Assembly (NCBI RefSeq): GCF_030295975.1
Contig: NZ_AP027364.1
Span: 3,100,001-3,164,000, forward strand
DNA: 64,000 nt
Source: Thalassotalea atypica
GTDB lineage: Bacteria > Pseudomonadota > Gammaproteobacteria > Enterobacterales > Alteromonadaceae
Direction: 5' to 3'
The translations under genes were made by a program, and so were the position numbers. Below, piece after piece: positions 18,765 to 28,362 of the stretch (within the stretch, counting starts at the first letter, position 1; each line of letters opens with the position of its first letter). The notes beneath the pieces were generated by a model that saw nothing but the letters and a program-made list of their open reading frames with translations, did no database searches and was not told the origin of the DNA.

Positions 18765-20072
18765 TTATTTTGCTTCAGGATTCATCACATCTTTAAAGCT
18801 AGCTTTTTTGTCTTTAACTTTCGCAGAAGCAACTAATACGTCAACAGCTTGCTCTTCTAGAGCAACGTTTTGCATTTGTTGATTCATTTCTTGGTTAGAC
18901 TTGTAGTACTCAATCACTTCAGCAGGATCTTCATATGCAGATGCTGCAGATTCGATCAACTCAGTCACTTTAGCTTCATCAACTTTTAATTCGTTAACTT
19001 TGATGACTTCGCCTAACAATAAACCAACTTTTACGCGACGCTTAGCTTGCTCTTCGAACATGTCAGCAGGTAACTCAGGAAGGTTTTTAGGATCCATCTG
19101 ACCACCAAAACGCTGTAGTGCTTGTTGACGTAATACATCAACTTCTTGTGCAACTAACGCAGATGGTAAATCTAATTCGTGAGATTCTAATAGACCTTCA
19201 ATCACTTGCTCTTTAACTTTAGCTTTAACCGCTTGAGTTAATTCACGCGCCATGTTTTTGCTTACTTCATCACGCAATGCTTCAATGCCACCTTCTTCGA
19301 TACCGAATAATTTCGCAAATTCTTCATCAATTTCTGGAAGTACTGGACCTTCAGTTTTGTGTACTTTGATGTCGAATTCCGCATCTTTACCTTTTAGGTT
19401 TTCAGCGTGGTAATCGTCAGGGAAAGTTACAGTGATTGTTTTCTCTTCATCAACTTTCATGCCTGTGATTTCTTTTTCGAAACCTGGGATCATACGACCT
19501 GAACCAAGTTCAAGTTCAAACGCTTCAGCTTTGCCGCCTTCAAACTCTTCACCGTCAACACGACCTAAGAAATCGATAGTTAACTTATCGCCTTTCTTAG
19601 TTTTGCGCTTGTTTTCTTTCCACGTTTTGTGTTGGTTTTGAAGTGTAACAAACATTTCATCTATGTCTTTGTCTGTTACTTCAACCGCTGGACGTTCAAC
19701 AGCGATTTTTTCTAAATCTTTTAGTTCAACTTCAGGGTAAACTTCAAAAGTTGCGTCAAACTCTAACGCTTTACCATCTTCATTACTTTTTGCAGTAAAA
19801 GTAGGACGGCCAGCTGGGTTGATTTTCTCAGCCATGATAGCTTCAACAAAGTTACGCTGCATGATATCACCAGCAACTTCATCACGAACTGCTTTACCGT
19901 AACGCTTTTGAATAACTGATGGTGGAACTTTACCTGGACGGAAACCATTGATACGTTGTGTCTTAGCGATTTGACGAAGACGATTTTTAACTTCAACATC
20001 TACCTTTTCAGCAGGAACAGAAATGGAAATACGACGTTCCAAACCTTGTGTAGTCTCAACAGAAACTTGCAT
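18765..20072 (-). CDS. tig: trigger factor
   Basis: Ribosome-bound chaperone with prolyl isomerase activity that meets nascent chains at the exit tunnel. The 435-residue protein has the N-terminal ribosome-binding domain (signature [17 protein letters not shown] at about residues 43-59), the central FKBP-like domain (about 150-245; [21 protein letters not shown]) and a long helical C-terminal chaperone domain. Length agrees with E. coli Tig (432). It heads the tig-clpP-clpX-lon series and has its own promoter and terminator. Confidence 0.97.
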   Translation of the reverse strand: MQVSVETTQGLERRISISVPAEKVDVEVKNRLRQIAKTQRINGFRPGKVPPSVIQKRYGKAVRDEVAGDIMQRNFVEAIMAEKINPAGRPTFTAKSNEDGKALEFDATFEVYPEVELKDLEKIAVERPAVEVTDKDIDEMFVTLQNQHKTWKENKRKTKKGDKLTIDFLGRVDGEEFEGGKAEAFELELGSGRMIPGFEKEITGMKVDEEKTITVTFPDDYHAENLKGKDAEFDIKVHKTEGPVLPEIDEEFAKLFGIEEGGIEALRDEVSKNMARELTQAVKAKVKEQVIEGLLESHELDLPSALVAQEVDVLRQQALQRFGGQMDPKNLPELPADMFEEQAKRRVKVGLLLGEVIKVNELKVDEAKVTELIESAASAYEDPAEVIEYYKSNQEMNQQMQNVALEEQAVDVLVASAKVKDKKASFKDVMNPEAK

Positions 20073-20231
20073 TTATTTACCTCAAAATTAGCGTTATTAA
20101 ACGCTTCCTAGTAACGCATCTCTTTGACTCGAATGTAAATCTGATTAAATTACAGTAAGCCCTTTAAAATAGAGCTCTTCGAGACCGGTTTACCCGAACA
20201 AAAGATGTTCAATTAAAAATAATGACGCGCA

Positions 20232-20260
20232 ATTATAGCGGTGGAACACGCAAGAGTCGA
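20232..20260 (-). promoter_or_regulatory. possible tig promoter
   Basis: On the minus strand a perfect TATAAT (20237-20232) with TCGACT 17 nt upstream (4/6 match to TTGACA), about 160 nt before the tig ATG and downstream of the tRNA operon. The long leader shows no riboswitch I recognise. Confidence 0.5.
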
Positions 20261-20385
20261 GCTAAACCCTAAAAAAAATGTTATTTTTTTATATTTCAAG
20301 GAGTTATTAGAAGTTGGGGCACAATTTACACACAAAGAATGGATGTTAATTATAAACCATTGAAAAGTTAAGAAATAAGAGGGAG

Positions 20386-20462
20386 TGGTCGGTGATGCAA
20401 GATTCGAACTTGCGACCCCTTGGACCCAAACCAAGTGCGCTACCAAGCTGCGCTAATCACCG
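20386..20462 (-). tRNA. tRNA-Pro (TGG), copy 2
   Basis: A 77-nt cloverleaf with encoded CCA. The anticodon stem CTTGG / CCAAG encloses loop TTTGGGT, giving anticodon TGG. The T-arm is GCAAG-TTCGAAT-CTTGC. It is the last gene of a four-tRNA operon and identical to the first one (20714-20790). Confidence 0.97.
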
Positions 20463-20473
20463 ATACAAGAAAA

Positions 20474-20549
20474 TGGGGTGGCTAATGGGATTTGAACCCA
20501 CGACAACCGGAATCACAATCCGGGGCTCTACCAACTGAGCTATAGCCAC
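20474..20549 (-). tRNA. tRNA-His (GTG)
   Basis: A 76-nt cloverleaf with encoded CCA and anticodon GTG (CGGATTGTGATTCCG stem-loop). The discriminator is C, as needed for histidyl-tRNA synthetase, and the base before position 1 (20550) is G on the minus strand, providing the extra G-1 characteristic of tRNA-His. Confidence 0.97.
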
Positions 20550-20584
20550 CATAATTTTCAATACTCTGGCACGCCTGTAGATAA

Positions 20585-20661
<77 letters not shown>

Positions 20662-20713
20662 ACAGGCACCTACAAAGTGCATTTCTTTTAATATCTTTAG
20701 ATAGAAAAAGAAG

Positions 20714-20790
20714 TGGTCGGTGATGCAAGATTCGAACTTGCGACCCCTTGGACCCAAACCAAGTGCGCTACCAAGCTGCGCTAATCACCG
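20714..20790 (-). tRNA. tRNA-Pro (TGG), copy 1
   Basis: First gene of the tRNA operon and identical over all 77 nt to the copy at 20386-20462. Anticodon TGG, encoded CCA. It starts 45 nt downstream of the promoter -10 box. Confidence 0.97.
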
Positions 20791-20834
20791 AACATGTTTT
20801 CTATTGAAAAGCTCTCACCTCTCAACGGGTGCGG

Positions 20835-20863
20835 ATATTACCGAGTTGCATCAGGCGCGTCAA
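20835..20863 (-). promoter_or_regulatory. promoter of the Pro-Arg-His-Pro tRNA operon
   Basis: Minus strand TTGACG, 17-bp spacer, TAATAT, followed by the GC-rich discriminator CCGCACCCG. Strong core boxes with a GC-rich discriminator are the hallmark of stable-RNA promoters repressed by ppGpp and DksA. The region upstream (to 20960) is rich in A and T tracts that could serve as an UP element. Confidence 0.88.
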
Positions 20864-21083
20864 ACACTTTTTGTAAAAATAGTTCACGTTCGCTCACTTT
20901 TAAACCACCTTGTTTAAAAAAACCATAAAATGCTCACTATTTTACCTTTTAATTCAATTTCATCTTTGTTTTCTTATATATGTAAGCTGAATAAACTTTG
21001 TCGGTTGTTGGTAATATAGCGCTACAACCTTTTTTGCTTTTGTGCGAAAATGCCTCCGTTTTTCAATCAACTCAAATTGCATT

Positions 21084-21938
21084 ATGACTTTTAAATTAAT
21101 TGACGGTAAAACCATTGCACAACAACTTCGCACTTCGGTCAAAGAAAAAGTGGCTATTCGTGTACAAGAAGGAAAGCGAGCGCCAGGATTGGCCGTTATT
21201 CTTGTCGGTAGTGATCCCGCTTCTGAGGTATATGTCGGCAGCAAAAGAAGAGCCTGTGAAGAAGTAGGGTTTGTTTCTCGTTCATATGATTTGCCTGAAA
21301 ACACCAGTGAACAAGAACTGCTGGCTTTGGTTGAGCAGTTAAATCACGATGATGATGTCGACGGTATACTGGTTCAGTTGCCTTTACCTGAGGGTCTGGA
21401 TGCAAATTTAGTGATCGAACGTATCAATCCTGAAAAGGACGTTGATGGTTTTCACCCAACCAACGTTGGTAAGCTCGCCTTAAGACAGCCCGGACTTCGC
21501 CCTTGTACTCCTAAGGGCATCATGAAGCTTTTCGAATCAACTGGCGTTTCACCTTATGGTCTTGAAGCATTAGTGGTTGGCGCATCGAACATTGTTGGTC
21601 GACCGATGACATTGGAACTATTGTTAGCAGGTTGTACCGTTACCACGACCCACCGTTTTACTAAAGAGTTAGAAGCTAAAGTACGTCGTGCAGACCTGCT
21701 TGTGGTTGCTGTTGGTAAGCCAGGTTTTATTCCTGGTGATTGGATCAAAGAAGGCGCCATTGTAATCGATGTCGGTATCAACCGGTTAGATAATGGAAAA
21801 TTGGTTGGTGACGTTGAGTTTGATATTGCGAAAGAAAAAGCTGCATTTATCACGCCAGTGCCTGGCGGTGTTGGTCCCATGACAGTCGCTTGTTTGATGG
21901 AAAACACATTCATTGCGTGTGAACAATTTAGTAAGTGA
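21084..21938 (+). CDS. folD: methylenetetrahydrofolate dehydrogenase / cyclohydrolase
   Basis: Bifunctional cytoplasmic enzyme that interconverts 5,10-methylene- and 10-formyl-tetrahydrofolate for purine and formyl-methionine synthesis. The 284-residue protein has the family blocks [16 protein letters not shown] (Tyr and catalytic Lys), [21 protein letters not shown] and the closing [11 protein letters not shown] use the ATG at 21084 ([15 protein letters not shown]); an in-frame ATG at 21042 would add 14 residues not seen in the family. It is divergent from the tRNA operon and convergent with cysS. Confidence 0.96.
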   Translation: MTFKLIDGKTIAQQLRTSVKEKVAIRVQEGKRAPGLAVILVGSDPASEVYVGSKRRACEEVGFVSRSYDLPENTSEQELLALVEQLNHDDDVDGILVQLPLPEGLDANLVIERINPEKDVDGFHPTNVGKLALRQPGLRPCTPKGIMKLFESTGVSPYGLEALVVGASNIVGRPMTLELLLAGCTVTTTHRFTKELEAKVRRADLLVVAVGKPGFIPGDWIKEGAIVIDVGINRLDNGKLVGDVEFDIAKEKAAFITPVPGGVGPMTVACLMENTFIACEQFSK

Positions 21939-21962
21939 TATATTGAATAGATTTTAGTTAAT

Positions 21963-21993
21963 AAAAAAGGCATCGAATTTGATGCCTTTTTTG
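21963..21993. terminator. bidirectional terminator between folD and cysS
   Basis: AAAAAAGGCATC / GATGCCTTTTTT, a perfect 12-bp inverted repeat with a 6-nt loop. It serves both convergent genes. Confidence 0.92.
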
Positions 21994-22044
21994 TTGTTTG
22001 CCCAATATTATTTGATCACTGAAAATCTGAATTCGTTACCTGAC

Positions 22045-23430
22045 TTACCCTTTACGCCATGTCGTACGACCTGCGCTATCTTCTAAGACAACATTCATGG
22101 CAGCAAGTTTGTCACGGGCTTCATCCGCCAATGCCCAATTTTTATCTGCGCGCGCTTGATTACGTTGCGCAATTAATGCTTCAATTTCTGCCACTTCATC
22201 GTCATCGCCCTGCCCTTGTAAAAACTGCTCGGGTGACATCTGTAAAATGCCTAACAAGCCACCTAATGACTTCAATGTAAAAGCCAACTCTTCGATATTA
22301 TCTGCATTATTTTGTTTAGCAACATTAAGCTCCTTGGCTAATTCAAATAACACAGCCAACGCTTCTGGCGTATTAAAATCATCATCCATCGCAGCAATAA
22401 ATTTTTGAACAAATTCATTGTCACGATTCAGGTTAATACTCTCGCTAATCTCTACATCCCTTAAGGCAGTATAAATACGCTCTAATGATGCTTTAGCTTG
22501 ATCTAAATTATCCGTCGAGTAATTCAGTTGGCTTCGATATTGACCAGACGTTAAAAAGTATCGCGTCGTTTCAGCATCGTATTTTTCTAGTACTTCACGA
22601 ATGGTGAAAAAATTTCCTAATGATTTAGACATTTTTTCTTGGTCAACTTGTACCATTCCAGTATGAATCCAATAATTCACATAAGGCGTATCAAGTGCAC
22701 AGCAGCTTTGCGCCACTTCATTTTCATGATGCGGGAAAGACAAGTCTGAGCCACCGCCATGGATATCAAAATGTTCGCCTAACTCTTTCGCATTCATCGC
22801 TGAACATTCAATGTGCCATCCAGGACGACCTGCGCCCCAAGGTGACTCCCAGCTGGGCTCTTCAGGTTTTGCCATTTTCCACAGCACAAAATCTAATGGG
22901 TTTTGTTTAGTGTCATCAACTTCGACTCTTGAGCCAGCTTGCAACTGTTCTAAATTTTGCCCACTAAGCTTTCCGTATTCTTTAAAGCTACCCACATCAA
23001 AAAGCACATCACCGCTTTTCGCAACATAGGCGTGTTTTTTCTCAACCAAGGTAACAATCATGTCGATAATTTCTTGCATATGAGTCGTTACACGCGGCTC
23101 TATATCGGGACGCATTAAATTTAGTGCATCAAAATCGCGGTACATTTCGGCTACATTTCGTTCAACTAACTCAGTGGATGATTCCTTGTTTTCATTCGCC
23201 CTTTTAATGATTTTGTCTTCAACATCTGTGATATTTCGCACATAAGTGACGTCGTAACCTGAAAATCTTAAATAGCGAACGATATTATCAAAACCGATGT
23301 AGGTACGCGCATGACCGATATGACATAAGTCGTAAACCGTTACACCACAAACATACAAGCCAACCTTTCCAGCATGAATAGGCTTAAACACTTCCTTTTG
23401 GCGACTGAGGGTATTGTATATTTGCAACAT
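22045..23430 (-). CDS. cysS: cysteinyl-tRNA synthetase
   Basis: Charges tRNA-Cys. The 461-residue class I synthetase (same length as E. coli CysS) contains the zinc-binding Cys in YVCGVTVYD, the HIGH motif within CHIGHART, the second zinc-site segment WHIECSAMN with [15 protein letters not shown], and the KMSKS motif in EKMSKSLGN. The ATG at 23430 ([11 protein letters not shown]) is the family start; an upstream in-frame start at 23490 would add 20 unrelated residues. It is divergent from ppiB, as in E. coli. Confidence 0.97.
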   Translation of the reverse strand: MLQIYNTLSRQKEVFKPIHAGKVGLYVCGVTVYDLCHIGHARTYIGFDNIVRYLRFSGYDVTYVRNITDVEDKIIKRANENKESSTELVERNVAEMYRDFDALNLMRPDIEPRVTTHMQEIIDMIVTLVEKKHAYVAKSGDVLFDVGSFKEYGKLSGQNLEQLQAGSRVEVDDTKQNPLDFVLWKMAKPEEPSWESPWGAGRPGWHIECSAMNAKELGEHFDIHGGGSDLSFPHHENEVAQSCCALDTPYVNYWIHTGMVQVDQEKMSKSLGNFFTIREVLEKYDAETTRYFLTSGQYRSQLNYSTDNLDQAKASLERIYTALRDVEISESINLNRDNEFVQKFIAAMDDDFNTPEALAVLFELAKELNVAKQNNADNIEELAFTLKSLGGLLGILQMSPEQFLQGQGDDDEVAEIEALIAQRNQARADKNWALADEARDKLAAMNVVLEDSAGRTTWRKG

Positions 23431-23600
23431 GAGGTTTTTTGTTTCCTTCGATAATAGTAAATTTGGCTGTGCGTAACACAGAATGCGCAATTGTAGCGCA
23501 TCAATTCAATTCGATCACCCAAACTAAGCACATTAGCATAGAGAAAATTAAAAATAATTAAGTTACAATTCAACGATAATTAATCAATGAGATAGTAAAT

Positions 23601-24092
23601 ATGATTACCTTTAAAACAAACTTAGGCGATATCAAAATTAAACTCGATTTTGACAACGCTCCAGTTACGGCGAAAAACTTCCAACAATATGCTGAAGATG
23701 ACTTTTATACAGGCACAATCTTTCACCGTGTGATGCCAGGTTTTATGGCTCAAGGTGGTGGCATGGTTTCGGGCATGGAAGAAAAAACATCACGTGCTTC
23801 AATCAAAAATGAAGCAAATAATGGCTTAAGTAATAGCCGTGGTACATTGGCAATGGCTCGTACTAACGATCCTCATTCTGCGTCTTCACAGTTTTTCATT
23901 AACTTAGTCGACAATGGCTTTTTGAATTTCCAAGCCGAAAACGAGCAAGGCTGGGGTTACTGTGTTTTCGGCGAAGTCGTTGAAGGTATGGAAGTTGTCG
24001 ACAAAATGGCTTTAGTGGAAACTGGTCGTTATGGCTTTCACGACGACGTGCCTAAAGAAGATATTATTATCGAAGCCACCATTGTTGAGTAA
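23601..24092 (+). CDS. ppiB: cyclophilin-type peptidyl-prolyl isomerase B
   Basis: Cytoplasmic cyclophilin of 163 residues, the usual PpiB length. It has the catalytic block [14 protein letters not shown] (Arg and Phe of the active site), [18 protein letters not shown] and the closing [17 protein letters not shown]. No signal peptide, so it is the cytoplasmic form. It is 11 bp upstream of lpxH and probably co-transcribed with it; the ppiB-lpxH pair next to divergent cysS is the E. coli order. Confidence 0.96.
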   Translation: MITFKTNLGDIKIKLDFDNAPVTAKNFQQYAEDDFYTGTIFHRVMPGFMAQGGGMVSGMEEKTSRASIKNEANNGLSNSRGTLAMARTNDPHSASSQFFINLVDNGFLNFQAENEQGWGYCVFGEVVEGMEVVDKMALVETGRYGFHDDVPKEDIIIEATIVE

Positions 24093-24103
24093 TTTACTAA
24101 ACG

Positions 24104-24853
24104 ATGACGATTAGTGTAAAAGAGCAAGTCAGCTATTTTATTGCTGACTTGCATTTAACGGAATCAAGGAAAGACATCACAGAGTGTTTTCTTTCCTTTC
24201 TATCAAATGAAGCGGTTAAAGCCGAGAACCTCTATATTCTAGGCGATTTGTTCGAATATTGGGTAGGAGACGACGATGACAGTGGTTTTGTGACGCTTAT
24301 TGCCAGTGCCCTTAAAGCACTTTCTTTAACAGGTACCCAACTTTTTTTCATCCAAGGGAATCGCGATTTTCTGTTAGGTCATAAATACGCACAGACTTGT
24401 GGAATGACTTTGCTAAACGATGTAGAGAAAATATCGCTGTATGGCACTGAATATGTCATTTTACATGGCGACACCTTATGCATAGACGATGTTGATTACC
24501 AAGCGTTTCGCAAAAAGTCTCGCTCTTGGTGGTGGCAAGGCATCATGAAAAGCCTACCGCTCTGGTTACGAAAGAAAATTGCCGATGATTACCGAAAGAA
24601 AAGTGCTCATGCAAATGCGGCGAAATCACAGGAGATTATGGATGTTTCCCAGGCTGAGGTCATTAGAACATTTGAATCATATCAAGTACCTTTTATGATC
24701 CACGGCCACACTCATCGCCCCGCAATTCACGATGTAAAGATAAACAATCAAACAGTGAAGCGCATTGTGTTGGGTGATTGGTATGAACATGGTGCTTGGC
24801 TAAAGCTATCTTCTAGCGGATTTGAACTCTTAGACGAACCCTTTGGCCGTTAG
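24104..24853 (+). CDS. lpxH: UDP-2,3-diacylglucosamine diphosphatase
   Basis: Peripheral membrane calcineurin-like phosphoesterase that makes lipid X in lipid A synthesis. The 249-residue protein shows the metal-binding motifs in order: DLHL, GDLFEYWVGDD, GNRDFLLG, HGDTLCIDD and HGHTHRP. LpxH-specific features, such as the second metal ligands and the YQAFRKKSRSWWWQ helix, are also present. It follows ppiB by 11 bp and ends before a bidirectional terminator. Confidence 0.95.
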   Translation: MTISVKEQVSYFIADLHLTESRKDITECFLSFLSNEAVKAENLYILGDLFEYWVGDDDDSGFVTLIASALKALSLTGTQLFFIQGNRDFLLGHKYAQTCGMTLLNDVEKISLYGTEYVILHGDTLCIDDVDYQAFRKKSRSWWWQGIMKSLPLWLRKKIADDYRKKSAHANAAKSQEIMDVSQAEVIRTFESYQVPFMIHGHTHRPAIHDVKINNQTVKRIVLGDWYEHGAWLKLSSSGFELLDEPFGR

Positions 24854-24923
24854 TGTTAAATTCACTGCAAAATGTATTGAGCCTTTAGGTCCATTTACTG
24901 CACTAAATAATATCGATAGACAA

Positions 24924-24960
24924 TAAAAAGCCAGAATCTTTAAGATGCTGGCTTTTTTTT
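24924..24960. terminator. bidirectional terminator between lpxH and a DUF885 gene
   Basis: AAAAAGCCAG / CTGGCTTTTT stem with a 13-nt loop that itself contains ATCTT / AAGAT pairing. T-run on the plus side of eight bases, A-run on the other. Confidence 0.88.
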
Positions 24961-24997
24961 CACTCGCTAAATAAGGTAGCCTGATTTCGTGAGCTCA

Positions 24998-26884
24998 CTA
25001 AGTAGCGTTTGCCGTGTTTTCTTTTACACTGGCAACCCAATCATTAACTCGACGTTCTAAAATAGATAATGGAAGTGAACCGCCGCCTAATACCGTGTCA
25101 TGAAACGCTTTGATATCAAAATTATCGCCCAGCTCAGCCATCGCATAAGCTCTTAGTTTCAAAATTTCTAACATCCCTATTTTATATGCTGTCGCTTGAC
25201 CTGGCCAAACAATGTAGCGTCTTACTTCAGATATAATTGCTTCTTCTGCAACAGGTGTATTCGCTTTGAAATAATCAATTGCTTCCTGTTCTGTCCAGCC
25301 CTTTGAATGAAGGCCCGTATCAACCACTAGCCTGACCGCACGCCACATTTCAGTGATCAAACGTCCAAAATCAGAAAAATCGTTTTCATATGCACCCATC
25401 TCTTTAGATAGCAGTTCAGAGTACAGCGCCCAGCCCTCAGTATAGGAAGTAAAAAACGCTTGAGTTCTAAATTCCGGCACTGAAGTTAATTCTTGTGCTA
25501 TCGAAATTTGCATATGGTGACCTGGGTTACCTTCATGATATGCAATCGCTTCCATTTCGTTTTTAGGCATTGCGCGCATATCTGACAAATGTGCATAGTA
25601 CACACCTGGTCTTGAACCATCTGGTGTGCCTGGGAAATAATGCTGTGCTGCACCATCTTGCTCTCTAAATGGCTCGACACGTTTAACCACTAAATCGGCT
25701 TTTGGTAAAATGCCAAAATATTTTGGTAATTGCTCTTTGATAAAATCTAGGTAGGTTTCCGTATCATCGATATAGCCTTGTCGACCGGTATCATCATTAG
25801 GATAGTAGAACTGGTCATCTTGTTTAATAAAGACAAAGAATTCTTGTAAATCACCTTCAAAGCCGACTTTGTCTTTAACTTGCTTCATTTCTTGAGTGAT
25901 GCGAGCCACTTCTGCAAGGCCAATTTGATGTACTTCTTCGGCCGTTTTATTCGTCGTGGTATTATGATTTAGCTGTGTATCATAAAATGCTTTCCCATTA
26001 GGCAGTTTTCCTACCCCTGTAGCCACTTCATCGGTATTTTTAATATCTGTCTCAAACCAGGAGATAAGCGATTGATAAGCATTATGATAAACGGATAAGA
26101 GCTGAGCTTTAGTAGAAGCAAGCAATGTATCTGCTTGTGCTTGTGAAATACTCTCTTTCTCAACTAATGCGGCAACTTTTGCTTTTGCATCAGCCCACAG
26201 TGGTGAGTCAACATCACTGTCATCAAATGGCTGCCCAGTTATAACGTTTTGCGATTGCTCAATAACGCCTTGATAAGCAAACTTTGGCGCTCTGACACCA
26301 AATTCAGCATTTACTTTTGCCTGCTCAAGCAAATTGGTTAACGCCGTTGCAACTCCGCCAATACGCTTATTGTAGGCCAACATATCACTTTCTAGTTCAA
26401 CTTTATGATAGTTGATCAAAAACTGAGTTAAGAATGCTTGCATACCACTCATTTGCGTAAACACATATGTGTGTTTGTGATATTCGTCAGCTTCTAATGC
26501 TTGCTTGGTTTGGTATTGCCAAATATCGAAAGAAATTTTAGCTTCGGGATCGAGCTTCGAGTAATCGAAGTTGTTTTTCAGTTCTAGCGATGAAGCTTTT
26601 TGCCATTCCAATTGCTTGATTGCTTCTTCTCGGCTCATCGCATTGAATTCATCGTACTTTTCTTTACGTCCCAAAAACGTCAACATCATTGGGTTTGTCA
26701 ATAGTTGCTCTTCATATTTTGACGCAAACCATTGATTCAATCGTTCACTTTCCGACAATCCTTGTTTGACAGACGCTGCCACAGGCGAGAGCTCTTGCGC
26801 TGTAGTCTGTTGAGTATTAGATTGATCTGGTTGACATGCACTTAGCGCTCCAATAGCACAAATAGCCGTAATCAAGTGACGCAT
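24998..26884 (-). CDS. DUF885 family lipoprotein, putative metallopeptidase
   Basis: A 628-residue exported lipoprotein. Signal peptide with lipobox LSAC (Cys16) predicts lipidation. The DUF885 hallmark HEGNPGHHMQ (about residues 448-457) is a zinc-peptidase-like motif, and the family is often regarded as related to carboxypeptidases, though the substrate is unknown. The HEGxPGHH histidines and a downstream Glu-rich helix (EGWALYSELL) are intact, so it should be active. It is monocistronic with AAAGGA before the ATG. Confidence 0.9.
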   Translation of the reverse strand: MRHLITAICAIGALSACQPDQSNTQQTTAQELSPVAASVKQGLSESERLNQWFASKYEEQLLTNPMMLTFLGRKEKYDEFNAMSREEAIKQLEWQKASSLELKNNFDYSKLDPEAKISFDIWQYQTKQALEADEYHKHTYVFTQMSGMQAFLTQFLINYHKVELESDMLAYNKRIGGVATALTNLLEQAKVNAEFGVRAPKFAYQGVIEQSQNVITGQPFDDSDVDSPLWADAKAKVAALVEKESISQAQADTLLASTKAQLLSVYHNAYQSLISWFETDIKNTDEVATGVGKLPNGKAFYDTQLNHNTTTNKTAEEVHQIGLAEVARITQEMKQVKDKVGFEGDLQEFFVFIKQDDQFYYPNDDTGRQGYIDDTETYLDFIKEQLPKYFGILPKADLVVKRVEPFREQDGAAQHYFPGTPDGSRPGVYYAHLSDMRAMPKNEMEAIAYHEGNPGHHMQISIAQELTSVPEFRTQAFFTSYTEGWALYSELLSKEMGAYENDFSDFGRLITEMWRAVRLVVDTGLHSKGWTEQEAIDYFKANTPVAEEAIISEVRRYIVWPGQATAYKIGMLEILKLRAYAMAELGDNFDIKAFHDTVLGGGSLPLSILERRVNDWVASVKENTANAT

Positions 26885-27036
26885 ATTCGATCCTTTTTAT
26901 TATTTTAACAAGAAAGTAAACAGAGTATTAAGGCAAATATAACCTTAACGCTTCTCTAAATACAACCACAAAACCACAATAAGAAAGTACGTAAACCTAC
27001 GTAGTTTCAGGGGCTTAAAGAAATTCAGTTGTTAAA

Positions 27037-27795
27037 TTAGCAAGGTGCGCCGCTGTGAAATTTAAAGTCTTCATCATTGGAAGATATTAACTCGGCTTCA
27101 ATTTCGCCAAAAAACTTTATACGCTCAGAAATATCTGTGCCCGAGATTTCTTCTGCGAGAGTTAAATAATCTTGATAATGTCGAGCCTCAGAACGAAGCA
27201 AAGAAATATAGAAATCACCTAATCGTTTATCGACGTGTGGCGCTAGTTTGGCGAAACGTTCACACGAGCGTGCCTCTATATAAGCGCCTACAATCAACTT
27301 ATCGATTAGTGCATCAGGTTCGAATGTCTTTACATGGCGTAACATGCCTTTTGCATAACGGCAAGGTGTAATGCTTCTGTATTCGACATCATACTCGTCC
27401 ATGATTTCTAGTACTTGATAAAAATGGTGCAACTCTTCTTTGATTAACAGTACCATCTTGTCGATAAGATCTTGTCCGTAAGGTGAATCTGATTTAGGGA
27501 TTACCGATTTAGTTAACTTATTTTTTTCTAGTAATGTTCGCCAGTCGCCTTCTCTTTTATAAATAAGTGTTTCAAATGGCTTGAGCCACTCTAACAGAGC
27601 ATCACCACTTTCCTTATCTACCGCATATTTACGTATTAGAAACATCGCAGATTGCGCCGCTTTTAACTCGCAAATCAAGTGATCAATTAATACGATATCT
27701 AAATTTTCTTTTTTAGCTGCTTTATCTATCCAGGCTTGTGGGGTTTCACATTTTAGAAATGACTTAATAGGAGTTAATAAATTTTCAATGGGCAT
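27037..27795 (-). CDS. miaE: tRNA-(2-methylthio-N6-isopentenyl-A37) hydroxylase
   Basis: Non-haem diiron oxygenase that hydroxylates the isopentenyl group of ms2i6A37 in tRNA. The 252-residue protein is a ferritin-like helical bundle with carboxylate/histidine ligands in EELHHFYQVLEIM, YIEARSCERF and RSEARHYQDYL. Length matches MiaE (about 250-270). It is a single gene; a short TACGTA-AACC-TACGTA hairpin at 26986-27001 may terminate it. The partner enzymes MiaA and MiaB are not in this window. Confidence 0.92.
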   Translation of the reverse strand: MPIENLLTPIKSFLKCETPQAWIDKAAKKENLDIVLIDHLICELKAAQSAMFLIRKYAVDKESGDALLEWLKPFETLIYKREGDWRTLLEKNKLTKSVIPKSDSPYGQDLIDKMVLLIKEELHHFYQVLEIMDEYDVEYRSITPCRYAKGMLRHVKTFEPDALIDKLIVGAYIEARSCERFAKLAPHVDKRLGDFYISLLRSEARHYQDYLTLAEEISGTDISERIKFFGEIEAELISSNDEDFKFHSGAPC

Positions 27796-28206
27796 GAATA
27801 AAACTTACAGGTAACAATGGCTAGGTATTGAATAGATTTTATCATATTCATATCAAAAATTATGTGGTTTTTACCTAGATTAACCAAACAAGCAGTATGT
27901 GAGTTCCTGTTAAAAATTTACCGCTGTTCAAGTCTGCGTTTTTGTAAGAAAAATTCCGATTAGAACCGTTGTTTCAAATGCATGTAAACTGTTTTTTTAT
28001 GAGCTAAGAACATACATTTGATATGCTCCTTGGTACATATTGATGTTAATAATTAGCAAATTTGTTTTTTGGTGCAAAATAATTAGGTCAACTTAACTCA
28101 GTTCACCTAGTATAAGGCGATTTTGTACTTTAAGCGAAACTCTTAATTCATTTGGTTTAGCTAGCATGAAAACGAAGGTTTATTTATTAATGAAAGGGAA
28201 TTTATT
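27796..28206. other. intergenic region upstream of miaE
   Basis: About 410 bp without a gene, very AT-rich. I see no coding frame with a ribosome-binding site. CCTAGTATAAGG near 28110-28120 contains a possible plus-strand -10 (TATAAG) with only a weak -35; it could drive the structured RNA that follows. Confidence 0.4.
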
Positions 28207-28261
28207 GGTCGTATGCCATTCCTATTTTTAGGGATATGCCGAAATGGCAAAGACCTTTTTT
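28207..28261 (+). ncRNA. candidate plus-strand structured RNA / orphan terminator
   Basis: On the plus strand GGTC and TGCCATT pair with AATGGCA and GACC, with an inner CCTA-TTTT-TAGG hairpin, and the structure is followed directly by six T (28256-28261). That is the form of a Rho-independent terminator at the end of a small RNA. There is no plus-strand gene on either side (miaE and the chemoreceptor are both on the minus strand), so if functional it ends an unannotated plus-strand transcript. No known RNA family is recognised. Confidence 0.35.
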
Positions 28262-28290
28262 AAACATTACCATTGGAATATTCAAACTAA

Positions 28291-28330
28291 ACTAATTGAA
28301 ATAAGTCACATTTAATCTATTTCAATTAGT
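28291..28330. repeat. 13-bp perfect inverted repeat
   Basis: ACTAATTGAAATA (28291-28303) and TATTTCAATTAGT (28318-28330) are perfect reverse complements around a 14-nt spacer. It lies downstream of the chemoreceptor gene on the minus strand and lacks a T-run in either direction, so it is not a standard terminator. A second short palindrome GGTCT-A-AGACC follows at 28346-28356. Confidence 0.6.
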
Positions 28331-28362
28331 AAAGCCCGTAGGTTTGGTCTAAGACCGAAAAT

